Shown here piece after piece: positions 34,704-44,150 of a stretch of 64,000 bases of DNA (position 1 is its first letter; each line of letters starts with the position of its first letter). This DNA comes from Pseudomonas sp. gcc21 (GTDB lineage: Bacteria > Pseudomonadota > Gammaproteobacteria > Pseudomonadales > Pseudomonadaceae): assembly GCF_012844345.1 (NCBI RefSeq), contig NZ_CP051625.1:3720001-3784000 (forward strand), in the 5' to 3' direction. Below the pieces are notes generated by a model. That model was not told the origin of the DNA. It did not search any database and saw only the letters and a program-made list of their open reading frames with translations. The position numbers and the translations under genes were made by a program.

Positions 34704-37007
34704 ATGATGGTGTTTGATACCAGGGAGCGCCAGGTCTTGCCTGACTTGAAGAAGCGTCTGAAGGGAATGCAGAACCATCTCGGTCTGAATGCGGAGGATA
34801 TCCGCACCCGGCTGCGTCTGCTGCTCATGGATGATCAAAGTATCAAGGAGTTGGCTGAACACCTCCCTGAGCTGGAAGCGCTGCATGTGCAATGCATCGA
34901 TGCGTTGCATGACCATTTGCTGCAGTTTCCCCATGCCGCCGGGCTGCTTAATCGCCCAGACATGCTGGTGCGTCTGAAGGAACAACAGAAACACTATTAC
35001 CAGCAGATGCTGCGCGGTCCCTACGACATGCAATACGTGCGGCTGCGCCTGCTCGTCGGTATAACCCATGAGAGTGTCGGCCTGGGGCAAAACGTATCGC
35101 TGGCCAGCTACCACTTCTACCTTGATTTCATGCACGCCCAGCTGCGCAAGCGCTGGCCCGGGCAGCTTGAGCTGGTACACCGTCTGTACAGCTGTCTGCT
35201 CAAGGTGGTGTTTTTCGACATGACCCTGGCGGTTGATACCTATTCTGCCGCCAGCCAGCTCGCGCTAGAGGAGAGCCAGACGCGCTACGCCCGCGCTATG
35301 CACGGGACCAACGACGGCATCTGGGAATGGCGTGTCGCGGACGATCTACTGGAAGTATCCGAGCGCTGGTTGGAGGTGCTTGGGCTTGATGCGGCGGACG
35401 CGCCAGTAAATCTGGTCGAATGGCTGGATATGCTTCCACAGAGCCAGCGCAGCGGATTCAAGGCTTCGGTGATGGCGCACCTGGAGGGCTATCGACCCGA
35501 ATTGAAGATTGAGTGCCAGTTGCGTCATGCCCAGGGAGAGTACCGCTGGGTACTGGTGCGGGGCGAGCTGACTGAAGACGTTCATGGCGACCGCCTGTTG
35601 TCGGGCTCCCTCACGGATATCCACATACGCAAGACGGCGGAACAGGAGCTGGCGCATGCGTCCCTGCACGATCCACTGACCAAGCTGCCCAATCGCGAAC
35701 GCATGAATCAGCTTCTGCTGCAGGCCCTGCAGCGGCAGGCCAAGCCCGGTGCGCGGCATGCGGCGGTGCTGTTCATCGATCTGGATCGCTTCAAGCTGAT
35801 CAATGACAGTCTGGGACATCAGGTTGGCGATCAGGTGCTGATTCACGTCGCAAAGCGTATCGAGCGCTGTCTGCGGCCTGGCGATCATTTGTGCCGTTTC
35901 GGTGGCGACGAGTTTGTTGTGCTGCTCAACGATATGGCCGAGCCGGGCGATGCTGAGAACGTCGCCAAGCGCATCATGCAGGGCTTGCTGTCGCCGCTGC
36001 TTATTGGCGAACGACGCCTGACCGTGACTGCCAGCATTGGTCTGGCTCCGCTCAAGGGGCATGATCAGGAACAGGACGCATTGCGCGAAGCCGACCTTGC
36101 GCTATACCGGGCAAAAACCTTCGGTAAATCGCAGCTGGCCCTGTACAGCGAGAATCTGCAACAAGAGGTCCATCACCGTCTGGAGCTGGAGAGCGCGCTT
36201 AGCGAGGCGCTCAACCGCGAGCAGTTCGAGTTGTATTACCAGCCCATCGTAAAAGTAGAAGGCGACAGCTCCAGCGTGATCGGTGTTGAGGCCCTGCTGC
36301 GTTGGTGGCGCGACGGCAAAATGATCCCGCCGGATGAATTCATTCCTGCACTCGAAGAGTCAGGGCAGATTGTCGAAGTGGGCGCCTGGGTGTTGCGCCA
36401 GGCCTGCGTGCAGGTGCGTGAATGGCATGAGAATGGCCACCCTGCGTTGCGCTGCTCTGTCAATTTGTCCAGCCGCCAGCTGCGCGAAGAGAATTTCGCT
36501 GCAACGGTCGCTGCGATACTGGAGGAAACCGGCTTTCCGGCCAGCAGCCTGGTGCTGGAGATAACCGAAAGCCTGCTCATGCAGGACGGGCCCGATACGC
36601 TCGCTACGCTGCGCGAACTGGAAAGTCTGGGCATCCGCATTGCCCTCGACGACTTTGGCACCGGCTTCTCGTCGCTGGGCTATCTGCACCGCTACCCGCT
36701 GCATATCATCAAGGTCGACAAGAGTTTCATTTCCCGCGCGCCGGATGATGAGCGCCTGCGCGCCATCAGCCGTGCAATCATCGGTCTGGGTCGCGGCCTG
36801 AGCATGGACGTGATCGCCGAAGGCATTGAAACCATCGAGCAGATGGACTTCCTCAACACCGAAGGGTGTCACTACATACAAGGCTACTGGTTCAGCCGAC
36901 CACTCTCGGCCAGCATGATCAAACCGGTGCTGAATACATTGGCGGGGTTGGATGTTGAGGTGCTTGTGGAGGCGGGCGTCGGCAAAGAAGGCCTGACTCG
37001 GGTCTGA
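34704..37007 (+). CDS. globin-coupled sensor GGDEF-EAL protein with PAS domain
   Basis: 767-residue cyclic-di-GMP enzyme without membrane segments. Residues 1-180: globin-coupled sensor domain with likely proximal heme His at H122 (LLVGITHESVGLG). Residues about 195-310: PAS (GTNDGIWEWR). GGDEF at 400-404, with an allosteric I-site R391-P-G-D394 five residues before. EAL at 529-531, with DDFGTGFSS and QGYWFSRPL intact. Both cyclase and phosphodiesterase sites look complete. It probably links oxygen or another heme ligand to cyclic-di-GMP level. The usual distal Tyr position aligns with H69. The ribosome binding site is weak; two ATGs in tandem at 34704. A strong terminator follows. Confidence 0.88.
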   Translation: MMVFDTRERQVLPDLKKRLKGMQNHLGLNAEDIRTRLRLLLMDDQSIKELAEHLPELEALHVQCIDALHDHLLQFPHAAGLLNRPDMLVRLKEQQKHYYQQMLRGPYDMQYVRLRLLVGITHESVGLGQNVSLASYHFYLDFMHAQLRKRWPGQLELVHRLYSCLLKVVFFDMTLAVDTYSAASQLALEESQTRYARAMHGTNDGIWEWRVADDLLEVSERWLEVLGLDAADAPVNLVEWLDMLPQSQRSGFKASVMAHLEGYRPELKIECQLRHAQGEYRWVLVRGELTEDVHGDRLLSGSLTDIHIRKTAEQELAHASLHDPLTKLPNRERMNQLLLQALQRQAKPGARHAAVLFIDLDRFKLINDSLGHQVGDQVLIHVAKRIERCLRPGDHLCRFGGDEFVVLLNDMAEPGDAENVAKRIMQGLLSPLLIGERRLTVTASIGLAPLKGHDQEQDALREADLALYRAKTFGKSQLALYSENLQQEVHHRLELESALSEALNREQFELYYQPIVKVEGDSSSVIGVEALLRWWRDGKMIPPDEFIPALEESGQIVEVGAWVLRQACVQVREWHENGHPALRCSVNLSSRQLREENFAATVAAILEETGFPASSLVLEITESLLMQDGPDTLATLRELESLGIRIALDDFGTGFSSLGYLHRYPLHIIKVDKSFISRAPDDERLRAISRAIIGLGRGLSMDVIAEGIETIEQMDFLNTEGCHYIQGYWFSRPLSASMIKPVLNTLAGLDVEVLVEAGVGKEGLTRV

Positions 37008-37009
37008 CA

Positions 37010-37042
37010 GGTTTCGTCGCGCTATGCGACGAAACCCTTTTT
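37010..37042 (+). terminator. rho-independent terminator after the GGDEF-EAL gene
   Basis: GGTTTCGTCGC (37010-37020), loop GCTAT, GCGACGAAACC (37026-37036), then CTTTTTC. An 11-bp perfect stem with a T-run, 2 nt after the stop codon. The T-run serves the plus strand only. Confidence 0.9.
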
Positions 37043-37047
37043 CAATC

Positions 37048-39456
37048 CTACCGCAACACGCTTGGACTCCCCTGTCCCTGCACTGCTTTGAGCTCTTCAT
37101 CCTCCAGCCATTGAGCGGGTTCTACGCCACTGACTTCGGCTGCTGCGGCGACGACGTGGGCCCAGCTCGAGCGGTTGGTGAACAGCATGCCGGCTTCATC
37201 CAAAGTGCCGCCACGGTTGATGTAACCGAGCACACGGCTGTGTTGCGGGTCGGGTAGCAGCTTGTGCAGGTGGCCACGAAAGACTTCCGGGCGCATGTGG
37301 GTGAGCATGATCCGGCGGGTGATATCGCGGGGGAACAGTTTCTGGATGAGTTCTTCGCTGGCGGCATATTCTGCTTCGAGCTCGTCGCGTGGAATGGCGA
37401 AGCGGCCGGGCTCCTGCAGATACACCAGGCGCCAGCTGACGTTATGCGCCGACAAACGCTCCGCTGCGCGTTGCATGGCGCCCATCTGGTACGCACCGCA
37501 GGCGACCAGCAGCACGGGCTCGCCATTGCCGTTGTGTTCATCGAACATCAGCGCTCCTTCTTTCGCCAGTTGCACCGCCTGTTCGGGGGTGAAGCGTGAG
37601 GGCTGGTCGCGCTTGGCGATGACCATGCAGCTCAGCCGGCCGCGCTCGGTGTAGATGCTCGGCAATACGGCCATGGTGCTGTTGTAGTCTGCTGTCAGAA
37701 CAACGCGCATGACGTCGTGCATCTCGCCCAGCAGTGCCTCGCAGAAGGTGGTGTCCTGGTGGGATTGTTCGTTCTTGCCATTTTCCCAGGTGTGGGAGGT
37801 AGCGATAACCGGAAAGCCCAGCCAGGCAGCCGGCCGGCCAACTTCCTTACGGTGTCGGGCAAAAATAACCTCCTGGCGTACAGCACCGAGCATTTTTACG
37901 CAAAAGGCTTCATAGCTGGCAACCAGGTTCAGGCCTGCCTTGTTGCCAAGGCAAGCCGAGACGACGGCTTCTTCGTTCAAGGCGGTGATGATCCGGCCAT
38001 CAACAGCTTCCAGATCACTTTCCGGCTCGCTTACGCGGTGCTTGAGCGCACGCAGCACACCGCCGAGCTTGTTGCTGGCCAGCTCGTCCGGATTACCCAC
38101 GCGGGCGCGCAGTTCCGGGTTGGCCTCAGTCATTTTCACGAAAAACCGGTCCACGGCGAGCATTGGTGAGGCAGGTTCGCTTATCCACTCCAACTCGGGC
38201 ACGGCGGGCGTTTGCGGGTGACGCTTGGCCAGTGCGTGGTCACGCTCCAATGGCCGACTCTGCTCGGCGTGACTTGTCAGCAGCCGCCTGGACTGCTCCA
38301 GGTGCTCGGGGCTGACCCAGAGTTTGCCAGCGTGCTGGTTGAACAGATCCCGTGCGGATTCGTCGTGCCGCGGATTACCCGGCAAGGGAAGATTGTGCGC
38401 AGCATTCTCTCCCGCACCATAGAATCCGAAGCCTTTGGTGGTTTCGGCGATGGCATAGGGGATAGGCAGCGGATAACTGAGCAGGCCGCGCTGAAGTTCC
38501 TCGACTCTGCGATCGAGCCGCTGCTCCATCTCGTACAACGTACAGACAAAGGCAGCCGGGTCCCGGCCATCAAAGCGTATCGGATCGAAGCCGCACGCGG
38601 TCAGGTGCTCAACGAAGCCATCGAGGCCCTTCACCGTTCCCAACTCGGTGCGCTGTTCTATCCGCCGTCCATTGGCAATCATGACGGGGAACGCAGCGCC
38701 GCAATCCTCGGCGCGCCACCAGCGTGGTATCCAGTCACTGCCGCGCTGCTCTTCGGCCGCGCCATCGGAGAGAAACGCAACCAGCTTCTCGCCGGGCAAG
38801 GGCATATGGGCATAAAGCAACTCGGCGAAGCCGAGATAGCCACCTTCGATGATGCCACCGGCGGTGTAAGGGTTGACGTGACTTCCCAGGGGGGCGGCAG
38901 GGCGGCCGTCGGGTTGCTGGGCGTACCCGTAGAAGTCTTTAAGCAGTCGGTCCAGCCCGCCGTCTGCGCCGTAGCGTTCGGCTTGTTCAGGATGAAGATT
39001 GCCGGTGAGGATATTCAGTGCGTCGATCGCCGCGACGCAATGTCCCTGGCCCATCAGCCAGCTACGGGTATTGCCGGTAAGGTTGTTCAGCGCCAGATAG
39101 GCAGCGTAGCCGGGCACCATATTCAGCGCGCCGCCTGTATGGCCCTCCGGGTTGCGCTTGAAATCTTCCGCATTCAGCGCTGTGCCATCCGGACGGCAGC
39201 GTTTGGCGTAGGTCATATGCACGACCAGCCACATCCCGGCACTGGTCAGGCGGTCAAGCGCGATGAGCATCCGGTATACCGTGTCGACATCGGGCTGGAC
39301 GCCGCTTTGCTGGAGCTGGTGGGCCAGCCGGTATACTGCCGCCTGTGTGGCCGGGCTGTGCTCTATCACGCCATAGCCCGCGCGCCATTCGGCGAATGAG
39401 GCATGTTCTGCTGCGTGCTGATCGAGAATGGTCTGGTCGGGTAATAACTGGCTCAC
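37048..39456 (-). CDS. phosphoketolase family protein (XFP-like)
   Basis: 802-residue thiamine-diphosphate enzyme of the phosphoketolase (XFP) family, which splits xylulose-5-phosphate and/or fructose-6-phosphate into acetyl phosphate and an aldose phosphate. Family features: EGHTGGALNMVPGYAAYLALN, GQGHCVAAIDALN, EGGYLGFAE, KGFGFYGAG, CKVMLG-like EAFCVKMLGAVRQ, SHTWENGKNEQSHQDTTF and LTADYNSTMAVLPS. The usual GDGEAE thiamine motif reads SDGAAEEQRG, so it belongs to a divergent proteobacterial subgroup. GTG at 39456 has AGGAG 7 nt upstream. It could form an acetyl-phosphate shunt. Convergent with the GGDEF-EAL gene, divergent from prfB. Confidence 0.82.
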   Translation of the reverse strand: MSQLLPDQTILDQHAAEHASFAEWRAGYGVIEHSPATQAAVYRLAHQLQQSGVQPDVDTVYRMLIALDRLTSAGMWLVVHMTYAKRCRPDGTALNAEDFKRNPEGHTGGALNMVPGYAAYLALNNLTGNTRSWLMGQGHCVAAIDALNILTGNLHPEQAERYGADGGLDRLLKDFYGYAQQPDGRPAAPLGSHVNPYTAGGIIEGGYLGFAELLYAHMPLPGEKLVAFLSDGAAEEQRGSDWIPRWWRAEDCGAAFPVMIANGRRIEQRTELGTVKGLDGFVEHLTACGFDPIRFDGRDPAAFVCTLYEMEQRLDRRVEELQRGLLSYPLPIPYAIAETTKGFGFYGAGENAAHNLPLPGNPRHDESARDLFNQHAGKLWVSPEHLEQSRRLLTSHAEQSRPLERDHALAKRHPQTPAVPELEWISEPASPMLAVDRFFVKMTEANPELRARVGNPDELASNKLGGVLRALKHRVSEPESDLEAVDGRIITALNEEAVVSACLGNKAGLNLVASYEAFCVKMLGAVRQEVIFARHRKEVGRPAAWLGFPVIATSHTWENGKNEQSHQDTTFCEALLGEMHDVMRVVLTADYNSTMAVLPSIYTERGRLSCMVIAKRDQPSRFTPEQAVQLAKEGALMFDEHNGNGEPVLLVACGAYQMGAMQRAAERLSAHNVSWRLVYLQEPGRFAIPRDELEAEYAASEELIQKLFPRDITRRIMLTHMRPEVFRGHLHKLLPDPQHSRVLGYINRGGTLDEAGMLFTNRSSWAHVVAAAAEVSGVEPAQWLEDEELKAVQGQGSPSVLR

Positions 39457-39674
39457 AAAAGACTCCTGGCGGGTAATGGTGGCTAGCGAATACACCCAGT
39501 CTAGCGTGATTCCGGAGATTGCCTTCCTGACCTGTATCAAGCTCTGCCAGCTTTGCTGTCACGGCGAATTTGGCTCGCCGGGGGAGGCGGCCGGACGGGT
39601 TTGCGCAATCGAAGTGTTCCGTCGTATCTGCGCGCCCTGCGCCGAGAACGCTGCACGGCTCTGGCAATTTCCGC

Positions 39675-39680
39675 TACAAT
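39675..39680 (+). promoter_or_regulatory. -10 box of the prfB promoter
   Basis: TACAAT at 39675-39680, 31 nt before the prfB ATG; the upstream -35 region (CTGCAC near 39651) is a poor match. Confidence 0.3.
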
Positions 39681-39711
39681 GACGCCCTTTTTCCTGACGG
39701 GATCTGTCACC

Positions 39712-40807
39712 ATGGAAATCAACCCGATTCTCAACACCATCAAAGATCTGCGTAGTCGTTCCGAGACTATCAGGGGGTATCTTTGACTACGATCACAAAC
39801 GTGATCGTCTGACCGAAGTAGAGCGTGAACTGGAAGACCCCAGCGTCTGGAACGATCCGGAACGTGCTCAGGGTCTGGGCAAGGAACGTGCGCAGCTGGC
39901 GCAAATCGTCGAGACACTGGACGACATGCATGCCGGTCTGGCTGACGCCTCGGAGCTGCTTGAAATGGCCGCCGAAGAAGAGGACGAGTCTGCCGTGGCG
40001 GATGTCGTCACCGAGCTGGAACGCCTGCAGGTCAGTCTTGAAAAGCTCGAATTCCGTCGTATGTTCAGCGGCGAGATGGACGCGAACAACTGTTATCTGG
40101 ACATCCAGGCCGGCTCCGGCGGTACCGAAGCCCAGGATTGGGCGAACATGCTGCTGCGCATGTATCTGCGCTGGGCTGATGACCGCGGATTCGAGACCGA
40201 GATTGTCGAACTGTCCGCCGGTGAAGTAGCCGGCATCAAGAGCGCGACCGTGCATATCAAGGGCGAATACGCCTTCGGCTGGCTGCGTACTGAAATCGGC
40301 GTACACCGCCTGGTGCGCAAGAGCCCATATGATTCCGGCAACCGCCGGCATACGTCATTCTCAGCGGTTTTTGTCTCCCCTGAGATTGATGATGACATCG
40401 AGATCGATATCAATCCGGCGGATTTGCGCGTCGATACCTATCGCTCATCCGGAGCAGGTGGACAGCACGTCAACACCACTGATTCGGCGATCCGGATCAC
40501 CCACGTTCCGACGAACACCGTGGTCAGCTGTCAGAACCAGCGCTCCCAGCACGCCAACCGTGACACCGCGATGAAAATGCTGCGCGCCAAGCTCTATGAG
40601 CTGGAAATGCAGAAGCGCAACGCGGCAGCGCAGGCGATGGAAGATACCAAGTCTGACATCGGCTGGGGGCATCAGATACGCTCCTACGTACTCGACCAGT
40701 CGCGGATCAAGGATTTGCGTACCGGCATCGAAAACAGCAACTGCAACGCGGTGCTTGATGGCGACCTGGACGAGTTCATCGAGGCGAGCCTCAAACAGGG
40801 GCTTTGA
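39712..40807 (+). CDS. prfB: peptide chain release factor 2 (programmed +1 frameshift)
   Basis: RF2 of 364 residues, read as 39712-39783 joined to 39785-40807. Codon 24 is CTT, followed by an in-frame TGA (39784-39786); the internal Shine-Dalgarno-like AGGGGG lies just before CTT TGA C, the classical autoregulatory frameshift by which low RF2 raises its own synthesis. The catalytic GGQ is in [17 protein letters not shown]. The stop-recognition tripeptide reads SPY ([14 protein letters not shown]) where E. coli has SPF. Upstream of lysS with 133 nt between, the usual prfB-lysS order. Confidence 0.97.
39781..39787 (+). promoter_or_regulatory. prfB +1 frameshift site CTTTGAC
   Basis: CTT TGA C with AGGGGG (39772-39777) a few nucleotides upstream. 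Ribosomes slip from CUU to UUU and continue in the +1 frame. Confidence 0.95.
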
Positions 40808-40856
40808 CCCCGCTCGGGCGCAATGCCTAGCGCCATGGTTCCATCTGGAATCGCCA

Positions 40857-40899
40857 CCCGTTGCCAGGCCCGATGTATACCGGGGAAGCCGGCAACGGG
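40857..40899 (+). repeat. long stem-loop between prfB and lysS
   Basis: CCCGTTGCC (40857-40865) pairs with GGCAACGGG (40891-40899); an inner CCCG/CGGG pair (40869-40872/40881-40884) extends the structure. A small TTCCA/TGGAA hairpin lies just before it. No T-run, 42 nt before lysS. Possible terminator or leader structure. Confidence 0.4.
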
Positions 40900-40940
40900 A
40901 TTCAGCACTGACAATACCGTTTCTTCAGGATTAGCGAAAA

Positions 40941-42446
40941 ATGACCGATCAGCCGCAAGACCAGCAAGCTCAGCACGAGGAAGAGAACAGTTTGATTGCC
41001 CTGCGCAAGGAGAAGCTGGCAGCTGAGCGGGCCAAGGGTAACGCCTTCCCCAATCGCTTTCGTCGGGACAGCTATGCTGGCGCGCTGCAGAAGCAGTACG
41101 CGGACAAGAGCAAGCAGGAGCTGGAAGAGGCCGCTATTCCGGTCAAGATCGCCGGCCGCATCATGCTCAACCGCGGCGCGTTCATGGTAATTCAGGATAT
41201 GAGCGGTCGCATTCAGGTGTACGTTGACCGCAAGGGCTTGCCCGCCGAGACGCTTGAGGCTATCAAGAGCTGGGACATGGGCGATATCATCGCTGCCGAG
41301 GGTACTCTGGCGCGCTCCGGCAAGGGCGATCTGTATGTGCACATGCGCGACGTGCAGTTGTTGACCAAGTCACTGCGACCCTTGCCTGACAAGTTCCATG
41401 GCCTGACCGATACCGAGCAGCGTTATCGCCAGCGTTATGTCGACCTGATCGTTAACGAGGAAACGCGTCACACCTTCCAGGTGCGCTCCAAGGTGATTTC
41501 GCATATCCGCCAGTTTCTGGCTGAGCGCAACTTCCTTGAAGTTGAAACGCCGATGCTGCAAACCATTCCCGGTGGTGCCGCGGCCAAGCCCTTCGAGACC
41601 CATCACAATGCGCTGGACCTGCCAATGTTCCTGCGTATTGCGCCCGAGCTGTATCTCAAGCGCCTGGTTGTTGGCGGCTTCGAGCGAGTATTCGAGATCA
41701 ACCGTAACTTCCGTAACGAAGGCGTTTCCACCCGGCATAACCCCGAGTTCACCATGCTCGAGTTTTACCAGGCCTATGCCGACTACGAAGACAACATGGA
41801 TCTGACCGAGGAGTTGTTCCGCGAGCTGGCCGTGGCTGTTCTGGGAACAACTGACGTGCCCTATCAGGGCAAGGTATTCCACTTTGGCGAGCCCTTTGCG
41901 CGGCTGTCGGTGTTTGACGCGATTCTCAAGTTCAATCCAGAAATCAGCGCTGCCGATCTGCAGAACGTCGATACCGCCCGTGCCATTGCAACCAAAGCAG
42001 GCGCCAAGGTGCAAGGCTTCGAGGGTTTGGGCAAGCTGCAGGTAATGATCTTCGAAGAGCTGGTTGAACACCGGTTGGAGCAGCCCACCTTCATCACCCG
42101 TTATCCGTTCGAAGTTTCGCCGCTTGCGCGGCGCAGCGATGATGACCCGAGTGTGACGGACCGTTTCGAACTGTTCATCGGTGGTCGCGAAATTGCCAAT
42201 GCCTACTCGGAGCTTAACGATGCCGAAGATCAGGCTGAGCGTTTCCACGCTCAGGTAGCCGACAAGGACGCGGGCGATGATGAAGCCATGCATTACGATG
42301 CCGACTTTGTTCGCGCGCTGGAATACGGCATGCCGCCGACGGCAGGCGAGGGCATCGGTATTGATCGTCTGGTCATGCTGTTGACTGATGCACCCTCGAT
42401 TCGCGATGTGATTTTGTTCCCGCATATGCGGCCTGAGCAGGCTTAG
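40941..42446 (+). CDS. lysS: lysyl-tRNA synthetase (class II)
   Basis: 501-residue LysRS. An N-terminal OB-fold anticodon domain ([28 protein letters not shown]) precedes the class II catalytic domain: motif 1 region ([27 protein letters not shown]), motif 2 ([20 protein letters not shown]) and motif 3 ([15 protein letters not shown]). Length and order match E. coli LysS. Start ATG at 40941; AGGA about 10 nt upstream. The usual prfB-lysS pairing is kept. Confidence 0.97.
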   Translation: MTDQPQDQQAQHEEENSLIALRKEKLAAERAKGNAFPNRFRRDSYAGALQKQYADKSKQELEEAAIPVKIAGRIMLNRGAFMVIQDMSGRIQVYVDRKGLPAETLEAIKSWDMGDIIAAEGTLARSGKGDLYVHMRDVQLLTKSLRPLPDKFHGLTDTEQRYRQRYVDLIVNEETRHTFQVRSKVISHIRQFLAERNFLEVETPMLQTIPGGAAAKPFETHHNALDLPMFLRIAPELYLKRLVVGGFERVFEINRNFRNEGVSTRHNPEFTMLEFYQAYADYEDNMDLTEELFRELAVAVLGTTDVPYQGKVFHFGEPFARLSVFDAILKFNPEISAADLQNVDTARAIATKAGAKVQGFEGLGKLQVMIFEELVEHRLEQPTFITRYPFEVSPLARRSDDDPSVTDRFELFIGGREIANAYSELNDAEDQAERFHAQVADKDAGDDEAMHYDADFVRALEYGMPPTAGEGIGIDRLVMLLTDAPSIRDVILFPHMRPEQA

Positions 42447-42500
42447 TTAAAACCCCGTGAATGTTTGGTATAGGGGAGTGCGCATCTGGGCACGCCCCAT

Positions 42501-42564
42501 GCCAGACACGCCGCAAGCCATCCATGGGGCTCGACGATGGCCATCCATGGCCATCGACGGTCTG
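42501..42564 (-). repeat. structured intergenic repeat, copy 4
   Basis: Outer stem CAGAC (42503-42507)/GTCTG (42560-42564). Hairpin CGATGGCCA-TCCA-TGGCCATCG (42535-42556), 9 bp, plus a second short hairpin around AGCCATCCATGGGGCT. The conserved linker CTCGACG lies between them, as in copies 1 and 3. Confidence 0.65.
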
Positions 42565-42670
42565 ACATGGGACATGCCCGGACGCGCGGCAGATTGCGGA
42601 GGGGCGCGAGAAAACAACGGTTTGCGGCTGAGAAAACGAGAATGCTGTAGGCGGAGCCGGAGGTCGGTGC

Positions 42671-42740
42671 TGGCGGACCGTCGATAGCCAGGGATGGCTA
42701 TCGCCGAGCCTACAGGGAGATACTTGCGGCGTGTCCGCCA
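42671..42740 (+). repeat. structured intergenic repeat, copy 5
   Basis: Outer stem TGGCGGAC (42671-42678)/GTCCGCCA (42733-42740), exact. Inner hairpin CGATAGCCA-GGGA-TGGCTATCG (42682-42703), exact 9 bp, then the CCGAGC linker, a TACAGGGA-type second loop and TTGCGGCGTGTC as in copy 2. Confidence 0.7.
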
Positions 42741-42854
42741 GGGTAGACCTCTGGCGCAGCCTTGCACCGCAGCCAGCAGTTCAGCTAGCCGGCACAGTGT
42801 TGCACCCAGCCCGAGGCCTCGTGATGTCTTGACACTAAGAGCAGGAATAACAGC

Positions 42855-44138
42855 ATGGCAATCAAGCAAAGCGAGCAATATCAGCTGGTCATACGCAGCC
42901 TGTCCGACAGGCTGGTCGAGGCGCAGGCGCCGATTCGCATACTCGATGCCATCAAGTGGGACGATAGTCTGCGCGACGCGTTTTTCCGCAAGGGCTGCAA
43001 CACCATCCCTGACGTGGGTCCGGATTATTACGCCGGTCGCCCGCTGAGTTTCGATCCCGCCGAGCGCCTGCAGGTTTTTCAGGACATCGAGCGCGATATC
43101 ACCCGCCAGCTCGGCACGTTCAACCCGGTCGGGCAGATTATGCGCCGCATGTGTCGTGAATACCGCATGGTTATCCGCATGCTCGAAGGGCGGGGCACGC
43201 CGGAACTCGGTCGTATTTCCCAGGAACTCTATGGGTCTGCCTCGGATGCCTTTCATGCCGGCGATCCGACGCTGACCGATTTGAGCATTACGCTTAGCGA
43301 ATCACTGGCCAACATCGGCTCGGACCTTGGCCGGGAACCCAAGCACATTGCTGCGCCCGAGGCGGTGGCCATTCTGCAGGACAAGATGAATCAGGCGTTT
43401 CCGGACGATCAGGCGGTACGGGTGTTCGAATCCGACGGCATCGTTGCCGATGCTGCGGCAGGGGCCGACTATATCAAGATCCGCAGTGACGCCATGTTCA
43501 ACCAGCGTGACCTGAAGATCCTTGCTGTGCACGAAGGCATGGTGCACGTGGCGACCAGTCTCAATGGTCAACATCAGCCCATCTGTACCTTCCTGGCCAA
43601 GGGGCCGCCGTCATCCACCGTGACACAGGAAGGCCTGGCGATCCTCATGGAAGTGATCACCTTTGCTTCCTACCCGGCGCGACTACGCAAACTGACCAAC
43701 CGTACCCGCGCCATCCAGCTGGCTGAATCCGGTGCGGATTTCATGGATGTGTTCAGGTTCTATCAGGAAGAAGGTTATTCGAAGCAGGATAGCTACACCA
43801 ATGCGAGCCGGGTGTTCCGCGGATCAAGCAGCAATGGTCTGCCGTTCACCAAGGATCTGGCGTACCTCAAGGGCTTTATCCTGACCTACAACTATATCCA
43901 GCTGGCCGTACGCAAGGGCAAGTTGCAGCAGATTCCGTTGCTGTTCTGTGGCAAGACCACGCTCGAGGATATGCGCACGCTGGGGCAGTTGGTGGAGGAA
44001 GGGCTGGTGGTGCCGCCGCGTTATCTGCCGGAGCCCTTTGCCGACCTGAACGCTCTCAGCGCCTGGATGTGTTTTTCGGGCTTCCTGACCAACCTGAGCC
44101 TCGATCGTATCGAGGCCGATTATGCCAATATTCTCTGA
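42855..44138 (+). CDS. QEGLA-motif (DUF1704/MATCAP-family) putative metallopeptidase
   Basis: 427-residue protein of the family once called flavohemoglobin expression-modulating QEGLA motif protein. It carries H226-E227-xxx-H231 (AVHEGMVHVAT) and the QEGLA motif with E259 (VTQEGLAILMEV). From general knowledge the same fold and HExxxH plus downstream Glu occur in the eukaryotic tubulin carboxypeptidase MATCAP, so a zinc peptidase is likely; the bacterial substrate is unknown. No signal peptide, so cytoplasmic. ATG at 42855 has AGGAA 8 nt upstream. Followed after 12 nt by a small membrane protein gene, probably co-transcribed. Confidence 0.82.
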   Translation: MAIKQSEQYQLVIRSLSDRLVEAQAPIRILDAIKWDDSLRDAFFRKGCNTIPDVGPDYYAGRPLSFDPAERLQVFQDIERDITRQLGTFNPVGQIMRRMCREYRMVIRMLEGRGTPELGRISQELYGSASDAFHAGDPTLTDLSITLSESLANIGSDLGREPKHIAAPEAVAILQDKMNQAFPDDQAVRVFESDGIVADAAAGADYIKIRSDAMFNQRDLKILAVHEGMVHVATSLNGQHQPICTFLAKGPPSSTVTQEGLAILMEVITFASYPARLRKLTNRTRAIQLAESGADFMDVFRFYQEEGYSKQDSYTNASRVFRGSSSNGLPFTKDLAYLKGFILTYNYIQLAVRKGKLQQIPLLFCGKTTLEDMRTLGQLVEEGLVVPPRYLPEPFADLNALSAWMCFSGFLTNLSLDRIEADYANIL

Positions 44139-44150
44139 TGGAGCCGCCTG

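Larger units (their letters stand above)
42447..42854. other. 408-nt intergenic region with two cloverleaf repeats
   Basis: No gene found. It holds two structured repeats in opposite orientation (42501-42564 minus, 42671-42740 plus), related to those at 16.5-17.0 kb, and a further hairpin CGCCAG/CTGGCG at 42737-42756. The final 15 nt carry the AGGA ribosome binding site of the next gene. Confidence 0.55.

Noticed and set aside
38212..39399. 395-codon open frame on the plus strand opposite the phosphoketolase gene
   Set aside because: Antisense shadow of a well-supported enzyme gene, with no recognisable domain.
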